Source of the DNA: Morchella semilibera | Taxonomy: Eukaryota > Ascomycota > Pezizomycetes > Pezizales > Morchellaceae | Length of the DNA: 64,000 bases | Direction: 5' to 3' | Assembly (NCBI GenBank): GCA_009192285.1 | Contig: CM018604.1 | Coordinates: forward strand, 3,950,580-4,014,579 | Part shown: one piece after another, positions 46,999-58,128 of the stretch | Layout of the letters: the number at the start of each line of letters is the position of its first letter | How positions within the stretch are numbered: position 1 is the first letter of the stretch | Program-made: the position numbers and the translations under genes | Notes under the pieces: model-generated | The model's input: only the letters and a program-made list of their open reading frames with translations | Database searches by the model: none | Told to the model about the DNA's origin: nothing

Positions 46999-47590
46999 TT
47001 TCCCGGCGTCTTGGCATCAGTTCCGAGAGTTCGGTAGTCCAAGCGATATTGTAACCGATGAAATGATGTTAAGTGAGAAGGGGAGAAGATAAGACAAGGT
47101 TGTTGTCATTAAATTCTATGGAATTCATGGGGTGATGGATCTGTAATATAAACAGAGAGGATGTTGGAGAGGAATATGGGGTGTGTTAGTAACCGGTTTC
47201 CTGTGGAATTCTATGTAGGAAGGTGTTCAATAACGGTGGAAGACTTTTCCTTAGTTTTTTCTTGCCGTTGTCTCTGTCTCGTCTTCGTGTTATCTCGTTA
47301 CATAGGAATATACTACTATTCCCAGCCCATAGCTCCCTCAACCCCAGAACCTCTCCTCGGTAAGGGGAAAATTCACAGTATCTTTCATCATTCTCGTTGG
47401 AGTCTATCTGGTCATCACTCCCCTTACTCTGAGCCGTCTTGCCTTTGCCCTTGCCCTTGCCATTGCTGGTGCCTGTGCTTGTGCCTGCCTGACACCCTCG
47501 TCAGTGTTCACCTTGTGCTCTTTGGGCTGCTCGCGTCCTTCTGCGTTATTATTGTCTTCTGCTACCCTGCCTCCCGATTACTCCGTCACA
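46999..47590 (-). mobile_element. Solo LTR, family A
   Basis: Fossil LTR on the minus strand, matching the other family-A copies over its length (ends of TG...CA type; TGTGACGGAGTAA at its 5' end). About 592 bp. Flanking 5-bp duplications are no longer clear. No internal retrotransposon region is attached. Clearly old. Confidence 0.65.
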
Positions 47591-48185
47591 CCTCCATAGT
47601 GTTTTACATAATATAGATGTTATCAGAATACTGCAGTTAGAAACAATGCTAGTAAGCAGACCATCGAGTTCTCAAATATAGTCAATAAAGAGTTGGGTCA
47701 AAGCTTCAGAACCGGTAATAGTGTAGTGGGGAATATAATATTTCATCTTTGATAGGTCGTGAACCACTACCAGGATGATATTCTTTCCTTTGTTCTCAGG
47801 CAGACCTATGAAGAAGTCTTCGAGAATCTACGTCTGGGGCATCTGGGGGATTAGTGATGGTGCGGAATTCTATAAGGGGCATAACGCGAGGCTTTACTCT
47901 CAACTACGCCAGAAAATGCAACATTTGATATGTTATCGACACATTACTCATACAAAACCTAGGATTGTAATGCATCTTTTGATGCATTGCCTGTCAAGGG
48001 GTATCCTGATCGGTATACATGATGTATTTTTTATAATGACTTTGGGAAAGGCATCAGGAAATTTATCGGTAAAGTCATAAAATAGCTATACATTCGCTCG
48101 ACTAAAGCTATTAACATATTGATATTATATCAATCAATGGTATAGCTGGAGAGATGTGTAATTTCTCAGTGGAATCTGAAACAGA

Positions 48186-48560
48186 GTAACACAGCACAAC
48201 ATGACAGATTACAATGATGATGCAGAAGGGCTCAAGGGGCACAGCCAAGGACAATAGAGATACTGGGCAGTCACAAGCACAGGCACCAGCTAGGAGAAAG
48301 GCAAGAGTAGAGATAAAGGAGCATCAGCAAACTCAACTGGTGACTGGAGTCTTCCAACAGTCTCCCGGGTCTCCTGGGAGTCCTCTGACATTCTAGGATA
48401 ATTTTTGAGTCTCCTAAAACTCAGGAGACATTAGGAGACAAATGGAGTATTGCTAATATGGCATGGGATAGAGCAGGGAAAGCGAGGACTAGATAAGGCC
48501 CAGGATGAGGATAAGGCAAAATTATGAAATCAACCCTCTGTTAAGGTAAGATCAGAGGCA
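48186..48560 (+). mobile_element. Solo LTR fragment, family A, carrying a MITE
   Basis: The first 135 bp match the 5' part of family A (GATGATGCAGAAG and the CAAGCACAGGCACC tract). The match resumes after the MITE at 48322-48460 (GATAGAGCAGGGAAAGCGAGGAC). The 3' boundary is approximate. Fossil and broken. Confidence 0.5.
48322..48460. mobile_element. MITE, second copy (about 139 bp)
   Basis: Starts CATCAGCAAACTCAACT and ends in the approximate inverted repeat ...TTGCTAATATG. It is similar throughout to the 135-bp MITE in the Helitron helicase, including the central CTCCTGAG-rich palindromic part. It interrupts a family-A LTR. More diverged than its sibling. Confidence 0.65.
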
Positions 48561-48856
48561 AAATACTTTTCTGCAATGTACGTACAGGGCTCGTTCCAAG
48601 GACAAGGCGGGGACAGATCCAGGGAACGAGAAGAAGGAAGGGGTCACCTTGGAATACACCGAAGTAGAGGCAGGTTCAACTTCAGGTTAACGGAGAAGGC
48701 AAGAGTAGAAGCGCTGACTCCACCATCCCAAGAAATGCATCGCATAATGTATCGGTAATGTATCATGCTGTAAACGGGTGGCTATTGCATCCATAATGCA
48801 TCACAGTCTCATTTCGCCAAGAGTTTAATGTAATGTATCAATAAAAAAAATAAAAA

Positions 48857-48925
48857 GGTCCCGGGTTTAAACCTGTGCTATTATGTTTTTCAAGCCCACA
48901 CCCTACTGCCTAAGCTACTAGTTGA
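48857..48925 (-). repeat. tRNA-like sequence with T-run terminator
   Basis: On the minus strand TAGCTTAGGCAGTAGGG resembles an A box and GGTTTAAACCC a B box. T runs (CTTTTTATTTTTTTT) follow, as for a pol III terminator. No acceptor stem forms, so it is a tRNA-derived SINE or pseudogene. Confidence 0.4.
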
Positions 48926-49199
48926 TATACTAGAACTAAGAACTAGATCAATAAACTGAAGTTCTAGTAAAGTAATCAATAAAGTAATAAATAAAGTCAT
49001 CAATAGACGCTATTACAGAGGCATCAACAGGTTTATGCATCAGCCAATGCATTTGTGCACTATTCTAATATGGGAAATGTATCAAGTGATGCATTTTTTG
49101 CGCTGGTAGAGTGAAGCTAGAGATATATATTGCTCACACAATGAAAATATTGCCTAAAGAGCGGAAGAAATAAAATAGAGAAAGCTCTATAGATACAGT

Positions 49200-49420
49200 T
49201 ATTTCTGTCATCGATGACCTGACCCATAGAATTCCATAGAACTCAACAAACTCTCATATCACCTATACTAGTTTCAATCCCACTACTTCTATCTCATTAC
49301 TATCCAAACCTCCCTAGCGTCGAAACTCCTATTACTCGAGCTCCTTTTTAACCCGCCATCCCAACCTCAACACCGGCCAATACCGCCTGATAGCTATGTT
49401 CCGGGGGCGCCTTGGCAGGG
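49200..49420 (+). mobile_element. LTR-like repeat, family D, copy 1
   Basis: It shares an extended diverged match with 52610-52840 (TATCACCTATACTA, CGAGCTCCTT, CTGATAG in the same order). Composition resembles the 3' halves of the LTR families here. Boundaries were not found. Confidence 0.4.
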
Positions 49421-49740
49421 GGTGGGATGCAGGAGGCTTGTGCAATGGTATATGACTGTAAGTGTGATTTCATCCCTATGCATGACGACAACAGGGGGAT
49501 GAAATAAGGGGGGGGAGAAAGAAAGAACTAAAGGAAAAGTCTACACCTCCTATTTCACAGTCTTCCCCCACAGTCCATTATGACTCATATATTAAATCAT
49601 AGAAGTCTAGGAAAATTCATTGTAACTACACATCGTATTGCTCCCCACTATACCCCTAAAACCTATTACCAATTCTCTCTGCAACCAAATCCTATAGAAA
49701 TAAATGATGACAATCTCAACTCATCTCATTCCACCTTTGC

Positions 49741-50369
49741 TGTCCCGGCGTTTTGGCATCAGACCTGAGGGTTCAGTAGTCGAAGCACTATTGGGATTAT
49801 TAAGGTAATGCTAAGCGAGGAAGGGGTATGCTGGGTAGAGGATATCGTTATTAGGTTCCAAGAGGTTCGATGGTGTGATGGATTTGTAATGTAAATAGGA
49901 GAGAAGGTGGGGAGGAATACGAGGTGTGGTGACAAGTGGTTTCTATGGGACTTTATGGGGTGACGGTATGAGTCAAAGCGGACTGGTGGAGGAGAGTGTT
50001 AAAAAGTACAGGAAGGTTTTTCCATTAGTCCCTTCTTTCTTTTCTCTCTGTCTCCTCTTCCTGTTATCTGAGTACATAGGAATATACTTCTATCTTTAAC
50101 TATAGTTCCTCGCACTCAAAATTCTGTCCTCTTTGGAGGAAATCCATAGTACCTCTTATCGTTCTCGTTGAGGTCCATCCGATCCTCACTTCCCTCTGCC
50201 CTGTGCTCTTTTGCCTCTGCCCTTGTCTTTGCCCTTGTCGGTGACCTTGCTTGTGCCCGTCTCGAATAACCTTTGCCTTCGCCGGTGTCCTTGTCGTTCT
50301 ACCTGTACTCTTTGGGTTCTTCTGCATTATTATTGTCATCTTCTACCTTACGTCGGTTACTCCGTCGTA
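49741..50369 (-). mobile_element. Solo LTR, family A (629 bp)
   Basis: Full-length minus-strand copy: TGTCCCGGCG at its left edge and the GACGGAGTAACC start at its right. It is flanked by TTTGC and TTCAC, a 5-bp target duplication now differing by two transitions. Fossil with no internal region. Confidence 0.7.
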
Positions 50370-50887
50370 TTCACTTAGCATACGCCTATCAATCAGAATA
50401 ATGCTGTGGCTACTGAAGGAGTGGATACATTACCAAGAATTCAGATATCGTACTTGAGCAATAGTGTATAGGCTATGGAAAATCATTTACTTCCCTGTTA
50501 GTAATATCATATCTAATATATATTGTTATTGGGTTTCTGAAGTTTTTTCGCTCTGATTGGCTGGAGGCGACAGTAGTACACCCAGCAAACATGCCCGACC
50601 AAAAAAAGAAATACATTTGGAGGTGGTTTGGTTGGTCAGTTGGGGGATTAATGACAGTGTAGTTGACTAGCACCATATATCAAATCGAAGCAGCTGGGGT
50701 AGGTGAAAGATGGACCCCAAAAAACTGACAGAAAAACCATTGAAGTAAAACTACTAGGGAGGTGAATCTCTAGAGCACGAGAAGGCTAAAGGCCGCCCAC
50801 ATCTATGAAACTGGGATGGATTGAAGCACCCCTCTGTTCCCACAACCTATGTCTTTTATAGATTTACCTGTCACAGTTCCCGTAACC

Positions 50888-51098
50888 TGTCGTTGTTTTC
50901 TATACTGTTGTTGTTTCCTATACTCAGTCTATCGTTGTTCCCTAAACTGTTACTGTTCCCTATAATATACTACTGCTCCCGATACAGTCGCTGTTACCTA
51001 TAGTATAGTACTGCTACCAATACAGTCGCTGTTACCTATAGTATACTACTGCTACCAATACTGTCGCTGTTCCCTATACACTACTGCTGTTCCCTGAA
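50888..51098 (+). repeat. Minisatellite
   Basis: Degenerate tandem repeat of CTGTT-CCTATA-type units. The clearest higher-order unit is about 38 bp (ATACAGTCGCTGTTACCTAT plus ACTACTGCTACCA), present two to three times, with simpler units at the left end. Confidence 0.75.
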
Positions 51099-52132
51099 TT
51101 GAAAGAGTGGTAATAATATGATATATTATTGGATCAAATGGCGGTCGTGAGCTGGCCACTGCTAGTTGCTTTGTATTCAATTATATTTTCTTTGTACCAC
51201 CTTTCTCTAGTAAAAATATGGGGTCTTCCCTATCACGGTAGTAATATTCATTTCCTTAATTCTCTATATTTTTAACATGTTTACTAATTGGGACTATCTC
51301 ATTCAAACTAAAAGAATTGAGCATAATCCGGATGCAATTACCAAATCAAGTTGTTATATATTAGCAGGTCACTAATTGTATCGAAAAAGAATAAAATTTT
51401 GCTGAAAAAAAATAATATAATATTTCCACATTGAAGGATTGAGAAGAAATTCGCTGGGAACAAATCAGTATTCATGATTAATGTGTTACTATAATATATG
51501 AAATTCAATTCGATTTCTTCATTTCCATACCTGTTTACTTGAATGACATACATAATATAACCCCTGTCAGTTTAGACCAAACACTGAAAATCTGGAAGTA
51601 ACGTCACATCGAAACAAATGCAAAAAGAAATTTCAGATACTAAAGAAGGTATAAAAACCATAATCCAAAACAGGTTTTTGAAACTCAAGCATACATTTCC
51701 CCAGTTTAAAGTGTTATATTCTTATGGATAAATGCTGAAAGTCCAGTTCTCCCAAATGTTGGAATTAAATAGAATCAAAATTACATTCTGACTCAACCCC
51801 TCTATTCGTGATCTTTGATCTCAGCTATATATATAGTTTAATCAGTATTTTTTGTATCAATTCCGAAGCGCTTTACAGCCTACTATTCACCCTCATAATA
51901 ACAAAATATATATAGTAGTTGTGTTACCAGCTTATTGTAATAGAACAGGGTTGGGTTAAAAAAAGAAGCAAGACAGGGTCGTGGAGCAGAAACAAGAGTG
52001 GAGTCGGGTCGAGATATACTGAGGGCAAGGCAGATTCAGGATCAGGGTTGGGTTCGGAAATTAGGTAAGGACAGGAGGGCCGAAGTCAAAAATATAAATT
52101 ACTAGCAGACAGAAGACGTTGTCTAGAGAGAC

Positions 52133-52597
52133 TATCATGGCGTACCATGGATTACGGTGGAAGGGAGAGTATTGTGGAGTGAGTTTGGGATTACAGGTTT
52201 CTGTTTTAGGTTTTGGTCTTCTATCGGTTTCTGTTACATAAAGTATGAGTTATCCCTAGACAGGGGTTGGGAGTGAATGTATGAATGGCTACGGATTTGT
52301 CTCTTGTTCTTCTCTTTCTCTTTCTCTTCTACTTCGTCTTCCTATTATCAACTCTTGTATATAGGGTCTTTAGTTATGTGTTGTCTTTAGTGAATATACC
52401 AGTACTAGTATACTTAGTCTCGCTTGGCACAGTGCCAGGAACCACGTGATCTCTTCACATAACAATTGTTCCTTTGACCTCGCCCTCATTCTCGTCTTCG
52501 TTCTCGATTTACTCTTCGTCCTCGTCGTCGTTCTTCACCTATCCCCGGTTGGAAACCTTGGCTTGCTTATCTATTGTCTTCATTTCGCTCCGTAACA
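52133..52597 (-). mobile_element. Solo LTR, family B (465 bp)
   Basis: Fossil minus-strand copy. Begins TATCATGGCGTACCATGG and ends GCTCCGTAACA, matching the copy at 61046-61537. The flanks GAGAC and GAGGT are weakly similar, so the insertion is old. Confidence 0.65.
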
Positions 52598-52609
52598 GAG
52601 GTGAAGACA

Positions 52610-52840
52610 TAGGAAAGAACGAACACTATGCACACAACCATTCTCTCGCATCAATGACTCACACCATAGAATCCCACAGAAATTGTCAAGCTCCCGCATC
52701 ACCTATACTATCCCTAATACCATTATATCTATCCCGTCACTATCCAATCCCCCCTATCGCCTACATTCTATCATCCGAGCTCCTTCCTAATCCATCCTCT
52801 TGCCTCCAACATTGACTGATAGTATTTAATAATCCTGTTC
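52610..52840 (+). mobile_element. LTR-like repeat, family D, copy 2
   Basis: Diverged copy of the sequence at 49200-49420, directly next to a family-B LTR. Boundaries are uncertain. Fossil. Confidence 0.4.
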
Positions 52841-53278
52841 CGAAAGCGTTTTAGAAGAAGGCGAAATGCGATGGACTAAGCCGTGAGACTTATCAAAGAT
52901 GCAATAATGGGTACCAACAGATTGACATAGAAATTACAGGAGCCAAAAATTAAAGCAGACTGTGGACTTCCAAATTTAAACTAATTTAAGAAATCTGTAG
53001 AATATTTTAGCAGCAAACTACCCCGCTATAAGCTTGTGCACCTATTCACATCATGTTCAGAGTTCTCATTGACACCCATTGAATAACAATACTGACAGTT
53101 AAAGATATTTCTTAATGCAATTGAGAAGTTTCTGACTCTGTTGCCTACCAGTACTAAATCCTTTTTCCGCCTACATGAAATGGGGACTGGTAGTAAGAAG
53201 GGTGCGTTAGGATATACCCTGATATAGGTTCACCATGAGACGTGAAGGTGTGGTCTTCTTGATTGCAAAACAGCGATC

Positions 53279-53908
53279 TATGACGGCATAACCAGGAGCA
53301 ATGTGACAGAAGAGAATGATGACGCGGAAGAATTCGAAGAGCACAGTCAGCACAATGAGAACACTGACGAGTACGAGACGGATACCGGGTAGGCACAAGT
53401 ACAGGCGCTGGCAACAGCAAAGGCAAAGGGTGAGGCAAGGGTGCGTAAGACAGGTAAAGTGAAGACCGGATAGACCTTGATGAGAACAATAAGAGATACT
53501 ATAAATTTTCCTGTTACTAAGGACAGATTCTGAAGTCACGAAGTCTGAGGCTTAGGGATAGGAATAAATTCCTATGTACAAAATAACAGGAATACGAGAC
53601 CGAGAGAAATGAAAAAAGAACTAAAGAAAACCTCTACTTCCGCTATTTATCGCTCACCTCCACCAGTCCAGTAGGACTCACACATCAGCTCATAGAAACT
53701 CATAAAAACCCCTATGTAATCACACCTCGTATTCCTCCCCACCATACTCGTAAATCTCATTACCAATCCCCCTTGTCACTAAACCTCGTAGAAAGAAATG
53801 ACGACAATCTCACTTCATCTCACCCCACCCTCGATTAGCATAACTCCATCATTCACAATAGTACTGCGACTACCGAATCAACGGTATCATTGCCAAGATG
53901 CCGAAATA
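53279..53908 (+). mobile_element. Solo LTR, family A (630 bp)
   Basis: Fossil full-length copy with a single 3' module. Flanks CGATC and TAATC look like a 5-bp target duplication that has picked up two transitions. It ends 41 bp before the next family-A LTR. Confidence 0.7.
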
Positions 53909-53954
53909 TAATCATAGGTTTTAGAATTGCTAAATATACAACCAATACTGGAAT

Positions 53955-54811
53955 TGTGACGGAGTAACCCGACGCAAAGAAGAAGATGACAATGATGATG
54001 CAGAAGTACCCGAGGAGCACAGCTCGGCGACGAGGAGACCGACAAAGACAAAGGTAGCACCGGGCAGGCACAAGCACAGGCACCGGCAAAGGCAAAGGCA
54101 AGAGCAAGGGCACAGGGGCACAAGGCAGGGAAAGTGAGGACCAGATGGACCTCAACGAGAACGATGAGAGGTACTATGGGTTTCCTCTTGTCAGAGGATC
54201 AAGCACCTGGCACGAGAGGCTATGGCTTAGAAATAGGAGTAGATTCCTATATACCGAGATAACAGGAAGACGAGACAGAGAGAAAAGAAAAAAAGAACTA
54301 AGGAAAACATCTATCCCCGCTATTTAACACATCTCCTCCACTAGTCCGCTATGACTCACACTTTCACTTATAGCACCCCATAGAAACCCATTGCTACCAC
54401 ACCTCGTAATCCTCCCCACCATCTCCGCTATTCTACATTACCAATCCATCACGCCATCGAACCTCCTAGAACTCAATGACGACAACCTCCACCTCGCGCT
54501 CCCCACTCTCGCTTAACATTACCCTAACAACCACAACCATGTATCGCCTACCGAACGGTCGGACAGATGCCAAGGGGCCGGGACACTCACCTCATAGAAA
54601 CCCGTAGAAACCCATTGCTACCATATCTCGTATTCCTCCCCACCATCTTCTACTATTTACATTACAAATCCATCACGCCATCGAACCTCCCAGAATCCAA
54701 TGACGACACCCCCCTCCTTAACTCACCCCTTCCTCGCTTAGCAATACCCCAACAATCATAACAGTGCTTCGACTACCGAACCCCCGGGATCGATGCCAAG
54801 ATGCCGGGACA
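53955..54811 (+). mobile_element. Solo LTR, family A, with duplicated 3' module (857 bp)
   Basis: Begins TGTGACGGAGTAACC and ends GATGCCGGGACA. It is flanked by perfect 5-bp duplications GGAAT (53950-53954 and 54812-54816). The 3' module of about 225 bp occurs twice in tandem, which explains the extra length compared with 630-bp copies. This is the best-bounded copy and probably the youngest of the family here. Fossil, no internal region. Confidence 0.85.
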
Positions 54812-54910
54812 GGAATTGTTGAAGTAATTGGATAAATAATTATGATGTCAACCTTCGTAAATGATATAATCATTAATATTGTTCTCATCTTTATTGTATT
54901 GACCCCTTTT

Positions 54911-55395
54911 TTATCTGGGGAGGTTAGCGGAAGTGTAAAAAAGGTAACTGTCAGGATGTGATACTAACCTTTTGAACCTACCTGTCACGTGCCGATAATC
55001 AATAAGACTATATGGAAGTCGCATGTAAATAATAGTATCAGTATCCGGAAAGTCAATACCAGTTTCAAGAGCAGTGAAGGCCATATAACATAACATATGA
55101 GGATTCTCCATGTGTTCTTCTATTGAATTTGGTAAACCTCTGAGTAGTGTTTAACCTGTAATATTTGCAAGTGGATTATAAAGCTCAAGATAAACTGTGA
55201 AGCTCGGCTACGTAAGAGCAGAAAATTGGGACCTTGTGTTGGTGTTCTTTTTCTGAAACTTTAAAAGTTTGCGAGCTTATTCCTGCCCATTTGCAACACA
55301 TTTAACTACATAATGAAGATTGATTGTATTGGTATCTTGTCGAACTATTGAAACAATTTGAATTCGCAAAATTCTTTTTAATCTTCCCTCCATAT
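54911..55395 (-). pseudogene. RecQ-like helicase remnant
   Basis: The minus strand reads as the C-terminal half of a RecQ-type ATPase domain. The best part (minus strand, 55111 down to 54911) contains TALETGIDFPDTDTIIYMRL, LPYSLIDYRHVTGR and SYLFYTS, matching in order helicase motif V (ATSALGTGID.PD), the PYSLIDF.Q stretch and motif VI ([QE].SGRAGR). Upstream sequence to about 55395 is still recognisable (RQDTNTINLHYVV), but at least two stops interrupt it. Motif VI is altered (TGRFKR instead of SGRAGR). Motifs Ia-III are not present nearby. It lies between two LTR fossils and may come from a host RecQ gene or a helicase-bearing element. Confidence 0.6.
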
Positions 55396-55529
55396 AGGAT
55401 AAGAGTTTAAACATGGGAAAGAAATCCTAAGCTCCAATGTATGAATACCAGTTTAGTCAAGTGAAACTGTTTCAAAAATCCTTTGCATAAATCAGCCTAC
55501 AAGCTCCATTAATAGAATCCTTTTGATGG

Positions 55530-55735
55530 AGTAGTCAGACGCAATGTAACAGATGACAATGATGACGCAAAGTAACTCGAGAAGCAAAGCCAGTACTACA
55601 AGGAAGCTAACGAGGATGAGAAGGGAGACAGGCGGGCACAAGCACAAGCGCTAGTAAAGGCAAAGGCAAAGGTAAGAGCAAAGGCAGAGAGCGCAGGATA
55701 AAGCAGGGAAAGCTAGGACCAGGTGTAAAATCGGG
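55530..55735 (+). mobile_element. Solo LTR fragment, family A
   Basis: About 200 bp of the 5' part of family A (GATGACAATGATGACGCAAAG and the CAAGCACAAGCG tract), cut off at the right by unrelated sequence. Fossil and broken. Confidence 0.5.
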
Positions 55736-55864
55736 CGTGGATCCAAAGGACTATAGAGTTGCCTCCCTGCAAAAGCGAGTTTGGAGGAAGAAACCATAAA
55801 TATGAACAGGAGCACACCTACCACGCACCAGATCACATTCATCTGCGCGCGCCTTGGCGTATTA

Positions 55865-56008
55865 CCCTGCCTGCAGTCAGGTACCATAGCAACCCGAAAC
55901 ATGTATATATTACAGGCCTTCATATTAATAGATCTATCTGGCAGGTTATCTGCCCCCGCAGGCAGGTATCATAGTAACCTGAAATACGTATATCACAGGC
56001 CTCCAGGG
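55865..56008 (+). repeat. Tandem duplication of a 47-bp unit with spacer
   Basis: GCAGTCAGGTACCATAGCAA...CAGGCCT and GCAGGCAGGTATCATAGTAA...CAGGCCT are diverged direct copies about 90 bp apart. Confidence 0.6.
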
Positions 56009-56169
56009 CAATAGGGAATTGAGGGAGGAGTGGTGGAGGAGGAGCGGAGAGGGGGTGAGTGGGCCGAAGACCCCATCTCAAGGGGGTGTCAAGGGTGTAG
56101 CTTCGTTCCGCAGGGTGCGGGGTAATAACAGCGATACTTCCCGAAAGAGGGGAGGTATGAACGAAGGTA

Positions 56170-56480
56170 GAGAAGACAGCGATAGTCACTAATAGAAAAT
56201 AGAGACTATAATATATTGCGAATAGATACAGAAGACGTTGCGTAAAGAGAAAAGGAAAAGAAACAAAGTACAGGAGTAGGCGCCGTTGCCTCCCTTATAT
56301 ACCCGTTATTCCGGAGCCGAGCCTGACTCATATCCTCGCGTAACCCCAACCATGACTCACATTCCGCGTAACAGAAACCCATAGAACCTACCCTGACTCA
56401 TCCCCGCCTCCGAGCTTACAATAATCCCAACCCTGCCAATCCTTCCAGTCCCCTAGCGCATCCATGAAACCCCATAACTA
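56170..56480 (+). mobile_element. LTR-like fragment related to family B
   Basis: It shares the order of features of the plus-strand family-B LTR: a purine-rich stretch with GAGAAAAGGAAAAG, a CTCCCTTATATACC core-promoter-like box, then repeated TGACTCA and CATAGAACC. Ends were not found. Fossil. Confidence 0.4.
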
Positions 56481-56504
56481 ATTGTAGAGAAGGGACTGTA
56501 AGGC

Positions 56505-56950
56505 AATAGGTTTAACTGATAGGAGTAGGAATTGGGGAGGAGCGGAAAAAGGGGGAGAGAGGGCCGAAGGTCCCATGACTACATACATGTACGTACCATA
56601 GAGAAGATTTGTCTACCGCTGTTTCTGAAAATTTACATACTTCAGTTAAATGTACTTTGGTAAACTCTACATGTTGATTACATCCTTTTGCACCCCGCAA
56701 CCTTATTGCCAGTGGTTGAGAGTGATGGGGGGTATTGAACTAAGTACGACACATCAAAACCTGTGAACTGGTGGGAATTGATGAGGGGCCGAATGCCTGT
56801 TGGGAACGGAATTGGGAAGAGGGGGAGGAACTACATGTCTACTATATACCATAGAGAGAGGATTTTACTACCGCTGTTCCCTAAAATTTATACAACTCAC
56901 AGTTGCAAGTTGAGAACACCTAGTCTACGATGTACTAAATTACATTAATT
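56505..56950 (+). repeat. Two diverged direct repeats of about 190 bp
   Basis: Blocks starting near 56528 and 56800 share GGAATTGGG, ACTACAT, ACCATAGAGA, CTACCGCTGTT, AAAATTTA and a GATTACAT/AATTACAT end in the same order. A third partial copy starts near 56015. Confidence 0.5.
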
Positions 56951-57510
56951 TGCGCGCCCGCTTGGCCGGTTACCTGGCTTGATTACCCAGCTTGGTGCAG
57001 GGTTACCCGGCTTGCATGTTTTTCAGATGTGGTATCGCTTAAGTGCGCAACCTGCGGAGTTGTAGTTCCCACCAAACAAGAGCCGTTTTCGGCCCTAAAA
57101 ATAACCCCAAGTGTGTCAAAGTGCCGGCACCTCCGCTCATGACACTGGTGGGTATATGAGAGCTGGGTGTTGGGCTCTCCATGAAAATGAACCTTTTTTG
57201 AAAAAAACCCTTTTGATCCTTTACTATTGACTGCTACCAATACTGGTGATTCCTACTATACTATCAACTCCTACAAATATCATTGGTAATAATTTTTGAT
57301 TTTTTGACCATCTACTGATTGCCACACACTACTCGCACCAAGCTCTCAAAACACTTACTACACACAAAATCTGTATGTTATATGATTTCTTGATATGGAA
57401 TAAGTCGGGAATGGGGAACTGATTATAGGGAGAACCGCAGATCCCGAATAGGTTAACAGTTTTTGAAGATACTATACATATTCAAATCCCCTAGCCAATA
57501 TATCTACCAG

Positions 57511-58128
57511 AAGATGTACAAAATGCAAAAGGGAGAAATTCTTGGCGGATTTTACTGTAAACAATGAAGAACTGCCAAGAAAGCAATGCCGCGAATGCTA
57601 AGTAAGTATCAATTGAGCGAAATAATAGTATTGATACTGATGATAATAAATAGAGTAGAAATACTATCAAAAGACAACGGCATAATCAAGTACGAAATGC
57701 TGAAGGAGGTAATCTGATGAATGTAAGAAAATATTGGAAATATATTAGACTTTTTGATTCTAAAATATACTATAGGTAAAAACAATCCTGCAGAGACTTC
57801 TGACATTGCCTTTAGCATTTTTGTCCTTACGGCAATGGTGGAAAACCTTAGAGCTTGCGGGAATGACAATAATTTGCAGTGACTGCAATGCTACACATTG
57901 GATAACTGAACGAGTTCTAATAGTACTTTAGACGTCCCACGTTTTGAAAGCTGTTGCAAAAAAGCGGATGTCGTTTTGCCTGATGTATGCCTGGAGCCTG
58001 AGTATTTGCGGTATTTGTTGGAATAATTAGATACTATTACAAGAGAGTTCAGGCATAAAATAAGAGAGTACAACTCAGCGTTAGCATTCACTTCGGTGAA
58101 ATATAATGTTGACAACAAACTGGCTGAA
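57511..58128 (+). pseudogene. Helitron N-terminal region, first part
   Basis: Near 57514-57598 the reading R-C-T-K-C ... C-R-E-C gives a zinc-finger-like C-x2-C/C-x2-C pair. From about 57955 CCKKADVVLPDVCLEPEYL and then REYNSALAFTSVKYNVDNK follow, typical of Helitron N-terminal regions (a Cys-rich block, then the NSAFAFTS-type motif). At least three stops or shifts separate the pieces. The sequence stops at the LTR at 58129 and resumes at 58619. Confidence 0.7.

Noticed and set aside
47161-47616. 151-codon Cys/Leu-rich frame resembling a membrane protein
   Set aside because: Lies within the reverse strand of a family-A LTR; the same kind of frame recurs in other copies because of the sequence composition.
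53887-54155. Ala/Cys/Leu-rich minus-strand frames
   Set aside because: Shadow of the CAAGCACAGGCACCGG-rich part of a family-A LTR.
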